Shown here: in pieces, positions 11,966 to 20,701 of the stretch
How the letters are laid out: each line of letters starts with the position of its first letter
Position numbering within the stretch: the stretch's first letter is position 1
From: Hyparrhenia diplandra
Taxonomy: Eukaryota; Streptophyta; Magnoliopsida; Poales; Poaceae
Assembly: GCA_015847255.1 (NCBI GenBank)
Contig: JADLZK010000415.1
Location: 124,001 to 188,000, forward strand
Direction: 5' to 3'
DNA: 64,000 nt
Made by a program: the position numbers and the translations under genes
The notes under the pieces: generated by a model
What the model was told of the DNA's origin: nothing
The model's database searches: none
Seen by the model: the letters and a program-made list of their open reading frames with translations, nothing else

Positions 11966-12288
11966 TGTTAGCACCACCCCGGTGACCGGATGCGAGGCCC
12001 AAGCCCAAGAAGTCGCAAGGCCCAAGACCAGAGTGTGCGCATTGCCGCCCAAAGTGGTCCTGCAGAACGCTTGCTCCCCCAAGACGGTGGATGAGTAGAT
12101 ATAGTTGGTACGTGTCTTCCGAGAGGGCATGAACCCTATTGTTGCATTTCTTATTTCGCATTACTTACTTTTACCTTGTAGTAGAATTACTACCATAGCT
12201 ACCTTGTAGTAGAATTACTACCATAGCCGCCATTGTCTCCGACGAACTACTACCGGTTTATATTCCATAGTTGCTACGGCGGCTAACA
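11966..12288 (+). repeat. 3' LTR of the Reina-like element
   Basis: Starts TGTTAGCACC and ends GGCTAACA. It aligns along its length with 6401-6791 apart from the 45-bp repeat expansion and scattered substitutions, so the two LTRs have diverged since insertion. Confidence 0.9.
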
Positions 12289-12575
12289 CCCTAGGAGCGG
12301 CGCGGCTCAGCAAAGAAGCGGCGATGGCGCAAGCCAACCCAGGAGTGGCGCGCCCCCGCAAGCACGGCGGCGCGCCGGCAGAGTCGCGTGGCCCCGGGCG
12401 CGCCCCTCCGGGGTTCCCCTAGGCGGCGAGCGGTTGGAGGCTTGGAGCGGGCAGCGGACGCGGTTGGAGCTGGTGGCGAAGGGGAGGACCGGCGGCGGCG
12501 CGATTTGGTTTGGGGCGACGGAAGAGGACCGAGGCTTTTTTTTGATAAGGGAGAGGACTGAGGCTGCGGCGCCAT
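12289..12575 (-). pseudogene. Start of a captured GC-rich first exon
   Basis: The minus strand has an ATG at 12575 (MAPQPQSSPLSKKS...) opening an Arg/Pro/Ala-rich frame of 94 codons, cut at 12289 by the Reina insertion and apparently continued at 6400-6243. GC-rich, low-complexity N-termini like this are common in grass first exons, including transit peptides. The product is not identified. Confidence 0.4.
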
Positions 12576-12789
12576 CTCCCCGTGCGGCTGCCTGCGTCTG
12601 GTGAAACGCGAGGAGGAGAAATAAATGGCTAGGGTTTGAGAGGGCTGCCGACTGGATGTTGTTGTTTTTTTTTAAGACTACCAACAGAAACCTTATAATT
12701 GGCTCCTAAAGTAAGCTGAAATTTACAATCTACTGTACCAGACTTCCAAGACACCGGGGGGGGGGGTGGGGGTGGGCATAACAAAACTG

Positions 12790-13137
12790 GTGAATGACAT
12801 CAACCATTTACATCTTCTGCAAATGTAATCCCTTCCTGCCAGTCGTAAGGCATGGCTTTCCTTTGACCTCGGTTTCCTGTGGACTCTGGAGATAGATGGA
12901 TGTCTTTGCAGCTGCAGGGTTGTGATTTTCAGCGCCACGGCTCCAGTCATAGCAGACCGCATAAGCAAATATGGAACCATCACTGTTGAAGGTACTGCAA
13001 GGAATGGGAAGGGGGCATCTACTAAAAGCCTTTAGCCTCTGCTTGCTATCCTTATCCCAGAAGTTGAAAGCACCATCAGATCCAGCAGTTGCAAATGTGT
13101 GATGGACAGGGTGGAAGTTCACGAGAAATAAGCTCAC
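12790..13137 (-). pseudogene. RAE1: Captured fragment of RAE1 (WD40 mRNA export factor)
   Basis: The minus-strand frame reads NFHPVHHTFATAGSDGAFNF, WDKDSKQRLKAFSRC, PIPCSTFNSDGSIFAYAVCY and DWSRGAENHNPA. These are the last WD40 repeats of plant RAE1/Gle2, the nuclear-pore mRNA export and spindle factor. Only about the last third is present; the N-terminal blades are missing. After GKP the sequence diverges and ends in a foreign tail (GRKGLHLQKM). It lies wholly inside the transposon at 3806-13436, so it is a transposon-captured copy rather than the functional gene. The identification rests on remembered family motifs. Confidence 0.85.
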
Positions 13138-13435
13138 CGTCCGATCGCGATGGACGACTCAGAAGGCTTCGTGGCTTTAGCTGGGCCGGCGCGGGAGGAT
13201 GTGGTCCAAAGGCCAACTTTTGGCCCAGGCTCAGGTCTATTTATAGCGACCGATTGTCTGACATTATTATTAGCCTATACCGACCGATAGTTCGACCCTA
13301 GCTATAGCGACCGATGTATAGCTGCTGAAGGCAACTTTACCGACCGATGCTTTGTTGGAATTCTTTACCGACCAATGTTACATCGCTAAATACTTAGTTT
13401 TAGTGACCGATGTCCGACGCTAATTTTGGTGTGTG

Positions 13436-15800
13436 GTACAATGCATGTTCAGCATGGTCCTCCAGTTGCGTATAGCGTCGTACTTGGGTTCCATCCCCAG
13501 CTCGCTCTCAGCGTTGAAGAACTTTCCATCAACAGCTGCACAGTCATCCGTGACGCACTTACAAATGTCGGTGACTGTTTGCTTGAATCTCAGGTCCACC
13601 GGTCTGCTTTCCCAGGTATTTTTTTGATCTCTTGAGCTGCCGCCAGCTGCTACTGTACTTGACACAAGACCTGAGGTACTCAAAAGTAGAGTGTGCCCAC
13701 AGGTTGCTTTGTGCACTGCATGCACGATATATGTACCACATAATCGTTAGACCATATCGAGAGCATTCAATATGTACTAGCATACACGAGTCTTGCTACG
13801 TACCAGGATTTGTTGCTTCAACTTCAATTCGTTCGGGTGTTTCTTCTTCCAATTGGCGGATCTCCGATCGTTGCAGTCAGGATCGACCAAGTATTTAGTG
13901 TAAGCGCTGTATGAAATCCAACAGTGTCAACAACTTGGTCAAACTTGATGCGTACGTTGAGTGTGAAAGAATACGTTTCGTCACTTACCCTTGCATAGCC
14001 TGTTCGAAGTGCTTGTACTGTAATTTGTCGGTATCATACAAGGAGTCGAATATTGCAGGCATTCCATCCTGAGGGTAGATCACAAACACAATCCAGTGGC
14101 CCATTGAGGAGAGGCTGCACAATTCAAATAGATATGGATTCAGGTCTTGAAACATAAAAAGTATTGAAGAACCCAGTAGCCCTTTGACTTACCCGAATTG
14201 GTGGGCCGCAAGGATACACCCGTTTTTGCGGACCTTCTTCATGGCCTCGTAGATGTAATATGTCTTCCTTTTCATGATCTCGCCATGCATCTCAGTCCTG
14301 TACATAATTTTGTCCATCTTCGACAATTTCACAAGATGGGGATGATCGTCCTTTATATCATAGTCAATAGTGGCCCACTGTGTAATATGCATGGGAGATA
14401 GGTAGATAACACCTTGGTTCTGCTCCTTGCTAACATATGCTTGCATCCTGCAAACACACAAGTTGTGTCATTGTAGTAGTAGTAGAACAAGTAGTGGTAG
14501 TAGTACTAGTGGTAGTGGTAGTAGTAGTAGTACAACAAGTAGTGTCATTTGCGAACCTGATGTTCCTGGGCTCATCCCCAAACTCTGGGAACCTGACATC
14601 AAAACGCTTCCACTGCTTGCCATCCGAGGGGTGTCGTCGTAGCTTGCCATCGTCCTTCTTGCATTCAGCTGATGCATGCCAAGACATAAACTTGGCATCC
14701 TCTAGGTTACCGAATAGTGCACGCAGGCGATCGAGCACGGGCAGGTACCACACCTCTAGGGCGGGACTTTTCCTCTGCGTGTAATAACCCTCTTCTTCCT
14801 CGTCCTCAGGAGGTGGAATCTGCTTCTTCTTGACCATCTTCTTCTTCTTCGGCCCTCTCGAGGGTCCCTCCTCATCGGCGCGACAATCGACATTCCTCTT
14901 GTACCGACTCACGCCGCAGTGCGGACAGCTCTGCAAGTCCGCATATTGACCCCGGTATAGAATACAGTGGTTAGGGCATGCATGGAACCTTCTACGCTTC
15001 ATCATCACTAGCCGAATCAGCTTCTTCGACCGTTAGGTATTGGTAGGCACCTTGTTCCCCTCTGGAAATGAGTCAGCAAGGATCCGTAACAGGTCCTTGA
15101 AACTAGTGTTCAACCACCCATGGCGAGCCTTTAGCATCAACATCTATAGGTTAAAACACAACACCGTGCAATGCTTCGGACAATTGCCGCCGTCCTTGTA
15201 GAGTGGATCAATTGTCTCTTGCTTCATCTCTCTGAAATTCTTCAGCCACTTTGGATTCCCAAACAAAATGTCGTCATCATTTTGAAGGTTAGCAATATCC
15301 TCAAAAAGCTCAGCATCCTTGGGCAGCAACTCATCAGTCAGCTGCTCACCATCCCCACCCCCATCGTCTTGTGCCATGTTTTAGGGCAGATCATTCATCG
15401 TGATGTAATCCGCGATTCTCATTATCATTGCTGGCTGCTGCTGCAGCTGATGATGAGGGTTGTTGTCCTCTGTCATCCACCGCCGCCGTCGATGTCGTCG
15501 ACGAGGGTCCTCTAGATGCTGCACCGCCGGCACTCGGATCTTCTTCGCCGTGATACTTCCACAAGTGTACATCGGATCCTTGATGAAACCAAACCGCACC
15601 AAATGCCAACACCACATTGTCTTCCTGAGCGAACCACTTCTTGCAGTAATAGCATGGATAGATCATGTGTAACTGACCCAGGCTCAGTCGATTCTTCTAT
15701 GCAACAAGAAGAAACTTTTCCTCACATTTTCCATGAAAGACGCCTCGATCCTTGAACCCTCGTACATCTAATCCCTGACCGTGGCCATGACCTTGCAAAA
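13436..15800 (-). pseudogene. CACTA TNP2-type transposase gene, internally deleted, with Ulp1-like C-terminal part
   Basis: Reading the minus strand 5' to 3', an N-terminal part is at 15666-15391 (CYYCKKWF, FIKDPMYTCG). It is followed by 15377-15020 (LLPKDAELFEDIANL, CPKHCTVLCFNL, ARHGWLNTSF) and by the TNP2 segment 15008-14540 (CPNHCILYRGQYADL, CPHCGVSRYKR, RLRALFGNLEDAKFMSWHAS, HPSDGKQWKRFD, GDEPRNIRFA). The catalytic core that should follow is missing. The next piece (14461-13950) has QGVIYLSPMHITQW and GHWIVFVIYPQDG, typical of the C48/Ulp1 protease-like domain of CACTA proteins. It continues to 13436, where the nested transposon interrupts it. Stops and frameshifts are frequent. Confidence 0.85.
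14471..14545. repeat. GTA-type microsatellite at the transposase deletion junction
   Basis: An imperfect (GTA)n tract sits where the TNP2 coding sequence stops (14543) and the C-terminal protease-like part begins. It may mark slippage or repair at the deletion that removed the transposase core. Confidence 0.7.
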
Positions 15801-16084
15801 GCATTAAAAAAGTTAGAAAACAAGAGAAAATGCACCATTTACATCTAGATCTACTTTTCTCTCTCCTTCATTTGGATGTAGATCCAAAAACACCCCAAAT
15901 CAATGAAAAGAAAGAGGGATTCGGGTAGGGGAGTAAGAATCTACCTTTTTCGTGCCCCTTTTGACAAATCAAAGTGCAAAAACTCCCCTAAGAAATGGCC
16001 ACTTTTAGGGTTTTGGATCTCAAAATCCTAAAAAATGGAGCAAGAGCCTGGGAGGAAGAAGGGTGGGCGGCTGCATTTATAGCC

Positions 16085-16340
16085 CAAACTTAACCGTGGT
16101 GGTTTTTCTAACAAAACCACCACGGTTAATGTCAATTAACTGTGGCGGTTAATTTACAATAACCACCACCGTTAATTTATTAACCGTGGTGGTTGCTTTT
16201 TGAAAAACCGCCATGGTCTATTAGCCGTGGTGGTTAATTTACAAAAACCGCCACGGTCAACGATTAACCGTGGGCGGTTTTACGCCCGGCCGGCTGGCTT
16301 GCTTTTCCCTTAATTAACTGTGGCATTTTTTGAAAAAACC
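16085..16340. repeat. Right subterminal repeats of the 13-kb CACTA
   Basis: At least eight direct and inverted copies of AACCGTGGTGGTTTTT-like units. On the minus strand a TATAAATG box near 16074-16083 lies just inside them, where the transposase promoter would be expected. Confidence 0.75.
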
Positions 16341-16389
16341 GTCACAGTTAATGAAACATAAACGCTGCAAAAGATTTTCTGTAGTAGTG

Positions 16390-17913
16390 TCTCCTTGCCA
16401 TTGCTCCTTGTTTCACGTTTTTAGCAAACAATGTAGATAGGAGAGGTAGCTCTTGAGTCTTCTAGATAAATGTGGCTTGGAACCCTAGGCAACGAACCTC
16501 TTCTTTCTTAGATGGGTAGTCAATCCCGAAAATAGGGTTGGGCACCCATATCCATTTTAGGTTTTTGGGCCTCTAGGAACGAATGTGCTTGTTTGGCCCA
16601 ATATTGTCACTTTCTACTCCTCACTCCCCAATCTACATAGTTCTACAAGTGATTCCTCCAGGCCGCAAGAAGCAATCTCCAAGTCAATGAACTCATGTAA
16701 AGAAGGATCTTCTAGTCTAGTTTCTTAGTGTACAAATTATAGTTGTACAAATGCAGCTTATTAATTACCTCAGCTATGCACTCCTCTCCAGTTTCCTAGA
16801 TTGAGGTGAAGTGTAATGAGCTGTAGTAATCCTATTGATTTACCCTGAGGAATGCTCCCCTTGAGGAGCACAAGAGTGCATTGAGCCCATCCCTCTACCC
16901 TAAGGTATAGTATTTTAGTAGAAACACCCAGAGCCACCCTTAGCAAATCCCATCCCATGCATGAACAAAGCCAACATTTGAGCAAGTTCTCTTACCTCCA
17001 AGATTTTGCAGCGGGTTGTTGTCATCACTTCGTGGGTGCGATGCCGAGTTCCGCCCTCCAACTATTGAGGTCATGTGAGGTTCTCCAAGCCTCGCAACGA
17101 GCAATATGGGACATTGACGGCTTAGGACCCCTCTAGAAGGCGTCAATGCCCTATCACAGGGTGGTGCGGCTCACTATCGATCTCTTAATATCGGCCTGTT
17201 TATCTCTCAAGTTAAATGACTCCGGAGATCCCTCCTCACTGAGGTTGTGAAAAGCTAGCTCTCCAGGGGTCATGATGATTGGTAGGAAAACAATGGCGGT
17301 GCATCCCCCCTCAAAGGTGTTGCTTCCTCCGAGGTGGTGAGGGCTGTCACTGGTCCTTGTTGCCAACCGGGAGCATCACACCTATGAGTGCTCCTATAAC
17401 CCCCATCATCTGCTCTAATATAGACGTTACGTTGATGTCACGAGGACATTCTTCAATAATACGTTGATGTCACTCCCTTGGGGCGCTATGCATGGACTAT
17501 GAAGTTGTCTCCCAAAACCATGGTTCAATCCTATACATGATATCTATCTTCCGTTATCACTTTGTTTTGCGTGAATATATATTCCATGTAAAGGTGCTTT
17601 TGTCAGTAAACTACTTCACTATAAAAAGGCTCTGTAGCTTATCACTAACTGGAGAGTACGTAGCATGGGCTTTGTCACCGTAATTACTTGGTGAACAAGT
17701 CCAAATGTAAAGTAACTTAGTTTGAACTGTAGGAGCATATCGCAGGAAACCAAGGTTCAACTATATGTTTTTGTAACACAAAGACTATGTTCTCTCTTTA
17801 TTTTATTTTATTTTTTGCGAATACAGAGTTAGACTGTACCCTATATATGCATGATATATCAGAATACGACATTGACAGCTGTTAATGTGAATCTCCCTCT
17901 TCGTTCATTGCAG
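16390..17913 (+). other. Intron of the kinase-MSP gene downstream of the CACTA
   Basis: About 1.5 kb with no convincing ORF. 17000-17470 is moderately GC-rich and could be an old repeat, but I cannot name it. A pyrimidine-rich stretch ending CATTGCAG (17906-17913) is the acceptor for the MSP exon. Confidence 0.45.
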
Positions 17914-18313
17914 AACGTCCTCCTCAGCGTCCAGTCAGTGGAGCTCCAGTTCCACTCGGACCCAAGCGATTTGACAATCTCGTCGTTGCTGCGTCTAACA
18001 AACAGTACTGCTGCCCCAGTTGCCTTTAGGCTGCTCACCATGAATTCGGAGTATTTCCTGAGGCCACTCGGTGGTATGGTGCCGCCAATGTCCAGCTGCG
18101 TTCTTGCCGTGACCACCTCATCTGACCAGAAGTCACTAGAGAGAATAGTGACGGGTGCTGCTTCACTCTTGAGAGTGTCATAGCAGTCGATCATGGTGTA
18201 CAAGATGCAACTCGTGACGCTGCAGACAGTTATAGAAGATTCTTTGCGGAAGCTCAGAAGGATGGCCGTGTGGCCCAGCAGGTGAAACTGATGGTTTCCT
18301 ACATTGCACCTCC

Positions 18314-19768
18314 CACTACAGGAATCCGCTCCTTTGCCGAGTGCAAAAATATTTGCCGAGAGCAAAATGTCGGACACTCGGCAAAGAGCTTATTTGCCGA
18401 AAGTGCCAAATAGAAAAAAAACTTCGGCAAAGAAAAAACACTCGGCAAAGAGCTTCTTTTGCGAGTGTCAAATAAAAAAACACTGCTAAAAGAATTCTTT
18501 GCCGAGTGCAAAAAAAGACACTCGGCAAAGAGGCTTTGCGAGTGTCTTTTTTTGCACTCGCAAAACATGTTTTCAAATCAGTTTTTGAGGCCCTAAACGA
18601 GCTTAAAAAAAAGTTTTCAACTACAAAGTTTCATAACTTCTCAAGCTCTACAAGTTTATTTTGGTCATTTCTTCATTTGACAAAGCATCAATAACGTTGT
18701 TCACAAAACTTACATCTCTTTCATATCCTTTCATAGTTTCCTACAACTAAAAGAGAGATTAATAAGATTTTCGAACAATGTTACTAACATTTTGTCATAT
18801 CCTTTCATTGTCTCCAAAAGATATGAATCTTTATAGTACAAAGCTTTTTGATTCCAATTCATCTTATCATGCAAAACTAGGTCTAAAGCGCTCTCAAATT
18901 TAAAATTCGAATTTTTCAAATGACCTCGGATGGAAAAACTTCCTAAATGAAAAATGTAGATCTCAAAAAAGTTATGAAACTTTGTAGTTGACAACTTTTT
19001 TATTTAAGCTCGTTTAGGGCCTCAAAAATTGGTTTGAAAAACCTGTTTGCCGAAAGTGCTTTTTTACACTCGGCAAAGAGGCTCTTTGCCGAGTGTCTTT
19101 TTAGGCACTCGGCAAGAGGCTATTTGCGAGTGTCTTTTTGGCACTTTTCGGCAAATCCTGTTTTCAATCCAGTTTTTGAGAACCTAAACGATTTTAAATC
19201 AAAAAGTTGTCAACTACAAAGTTTCACAACTTTTCAAGGTCTACAATTTTTATTTAGAAAGTTTTTTGCATCCGAGGTCATTTGAAAAATTCAAATTCGA
19301 TTTAGTATAATATATGAGGAGCTAATACGGAATCTAAACACAAGTGACAAAGTGTAGTGCAGTGGTAAGGCAAAGAGACACGAGGGAGAGGTTGTGGGTT
19401 CGAATCGCACTCACCGCAAAGTGTGAAAATAGTGTAGAAAAAACTTGAAAAAAAAGACCATGGTTGAGGGCAAGTGGTAGCTGGTCGGTGGTGGCCTCAA
19501 AAAAAAAAAAAAAATTTTTTTGCTATTTTTTTGGGTTTTTTCGACTTTTATCTTTGCCGAGTGTTTTTCTTTGCCAAGTGTTTTTGGCACTCGGCAAAGC
19601 CTTTGCCGAGTGCCGACACTTGGCACTCGCAAAAAGAATGCTTTGCCGAGTATTTCTTTGCCGAGTGCGTTTTGCCGAGTGCGGCACTCAAAGCAAAGCC
19701 TTGCCGAGTGCAAAGGGGGCTTTGCCGAGTGCGACGAGCACTCGGCAAAGTGCAGGATTCCTGTAGTG
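18314..19768. mobile_element. Short CACTA element of the TTTGCCGAGTGC type
   Basis: Perfect 14-bp inverted termini CACTACAGGAATCC (18314) and GGATTCCTGTAGTG (to 19768), with a perfect 3-bp target duplication TCC on both sides. Both ends are packed with CTTTGCCGAGTGC units and their inversions, the hallmark of a widespread grass CACTA group. At 1455 bp with no transposase ORF it is non-autonomous. The interior has an inverted pair (about 18580-18655 versus 18965-19025) and a further direct copy (19165-19290) of a segment with CTACAAAGTTTCA. Confidence 0.95.
19346..19515 (+). mobile_element. Possible tRNA-derived SINE or tRNA-like relic inside the CACTA
   Basis: TAGTGCAGTGGTAAGG (19355-19370) resembles a pol III A box, and GGTTCGAATCG (19397-19407) is a near-perfect B box. 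Both are spaced as in tRNA genes. About 95 bases later comes an A-run (about 19499-19514). That order (A box, B box, short body, A tail) is a plant SINE layout. No clear target duplication was found, and a tRNA fold is not intact. Confidence 0.45.
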
Positions 19769-19799
19769 TCCTGTAGCTGGGAACACGACGATGACTAAG

Positions 19800-20698
19800 G
19801 TAAGTTCCCATCTCTGACTAAACGCTGCTCTGTAGGCATGAGAGAGCGTGGATCGGTTATAAAATACTAGATAAAAGATGGGATTAACTCCATTTATGGT
19901 ATTTTTAGCTCCTCATGTAGCACATCTACATATTACTAGACATGGTACAGTGCTTTCTCTCACAACAAAACAGCATCAGCTGACTTATCAACCGCAGAAA
20001 CTATCAGCCGAACAACTCCAATACTCTTTCCAATTGACACATGTGAAAGAAGCATACTTCCTCTGCCTCCAAATTTAGGTCATTTTACAGTTGTGCACAA
20101 AGATTAATTAATAAATTAAAGTGGACCAAATGACCTTGGTGCCCAGCATTTATACCACAATATAGGGAAAGATGACTCACTCGTTTATGTGGATGGCAGT
20201 AAATACTAGCTAGGCAGGGCAAGGAACTAAGAATTGGAGGTGCTCATAGGGGGTAAGGGTTTGCGTACGTGTGTTCATAGGGGTGAGTGTGCGTGCGTGT
20301 TGTGAGTGTGTGTCTACGTTGTACTGTGTACTCAAACAAAAAAAGAGAGTAAAAGATGTAGAATTCGCTGTCTATTTATAAATATATAAAAATCTTCTGA
20401 TTTAAAACACTTCCCTGATAATACGCTTTTAACTTATGGTTAACATCTAGATGTTTTACACAAAATATTGTCTTCCAGATCTAACAAGGCAATCCTGATA
20501 AACTAATAAATTCTTCGTACAAATCACTTACACAAAATACTATCGTCATCTAGCTCTAATTAACCATTAGGTCTATATATGAACCAACTATAATATATCA
20601 ATCTATACATTATACTTTGTGGTCATTGCTAACATCAACCATCGTTGTGGTCATCCTTATTATACTTTGCAAGTCATTTGCACACCTACTCTTGTGTC
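19800..20698. other. Downstream intron or flank with a possible degenerate Stowaway MITE
   Basis: No exon recognised. At about 20048, TACTTCCTCTGCCTCCAAATT resembles the Stowaway terminus TACTCCCTCCGTCCCAAAATT. A weak inverse match (AATTGGAGGTGCTCA) lies near 20235-20250, giving a possible degenerate MITE of about 200 bp. A GT-rich tract lies at 20265-20330. The rest is AT-rich and unassigned. Confidence 0.35.
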
Positions 20699-20701
20699 CA
20701 C

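Larger units (their letters stand above)
6401..12288 (+). mobile_element. Complete Reina-like chromovirus (Ty3/gypsy) retrotransposon
   Basis: Flanked by a perfect 5-bp target duplication CCCTA (6396-6400 and 12289-12293). It has two short LTRs (391 and 323 bp), an initiator-Met-tRNA primer-binding site (TGGTATCAGCTCC), and a polypurine tract (CTCAAGGGGGAGGGA) abutting the 3' LTR. The domain order is gag, zinc knuckle, protease, RT, RNase H, integrase, GPF/Y-like module and a chromodomain-like tail. Size and short LTRs fit the Reina clade of chromoviruses. Several frameshifts make it non-autonomous. It split a GC-rich exon inside the nested DNA transposon. Confidence 0.9.
3806..13436. mobile_element. 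Second DNA transposon nested in the CACTA; carries host gene fragments
   Basis: Left end CCACACACTTTTTATAGCGAC (3806), right end ...GCTAATTTTGGTGTGTGG (13436). The outer 8 bases form an inverted repeat, CCACACAC. Both ends carry many TATAGCGACCGATG / TATACCGACCGA units (3820-4015 and 13240-13425), so it looks like a CACTA-type subterminal architecture, although TA on both flanks would also fit another superfamily. No transposase was recognised, so it is non-autonomous. Inside are an RAE1 fragment, a second multi-exon gene fragment and a complete Reina-like retrotransposon. It interrupts the C-terminal ORF of the host CACTA. Confidence 0.7.
3389..16389 (-). mobile_element. CACTA (En/Spm) DNA transposon, about 13 kb, carrying nested insertions
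   Basis: Starts CACTACTGCACA at 3389 and ends GTAGTAGTG at 16389, an imperfect CACTA terminal inverted repeat. The flanking 3-mers are CCT and TCT, a 3-bp target-site duplication with one mismatch. Both ends carry many copies of an ACCGTGGTGGTTTT / AACCGCCACGGTTAA motif in both orientations, the subterminal transposase-binding pattern of this superfamily. The body encodes a decayed TNP2-type transposase on the minus strand (about 13.44-15.8 kb). About 9.6 kb of its length (3806-13436) is another transposon nested inside. It sits in an intron of the kinase-MSP gene. Confidence 0.85.
17914..19799 (+). pseudogene. MSP-domain exon of the kinase-MSP gene, split by a CACTA insertion
   Basis: After the CATTGCAG acceptor the frame reads VLLSVQSVELQFHSDPSDL, LRLTNSTAAPVAFRLL and LRPLGGMVPPMSSCVLAVTT, a clear major sperm protein fold as used for protein-protein contacts (VAP-like). 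The frame breaks near 18175 and continues in another frame as DAADSYRRFFAEAQKDGRVA and VKLMVSYIAPP. A CACTA element (18314-19768) then interrupts it. Taking one target duplication away, the exon resumes at 19772 in the same frame with VAGNTTMTK and ends at a GTAAGT donor (19800). Phase matches the kinase exon at 2868-3053. The frameshift and insertion make it non-functional. Confidence 0.75.

Noticed and set aside
3806..13436. Assigning the nested transposon firmly to CACTA or Tc1/mariner
   Set aside because: Subterminal repeats look CACTA-like but the termini are CCACACAC and the flanks are TA, and no transposase is present; left unresolved.
16085..16340. Palindromic AACCGTGG/CCACGGTT words as terminators or hairpin RNAs
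   Set aside because: They occur at both ends of a CACTA and match subterminal transposase-binding repeats, which explains them.
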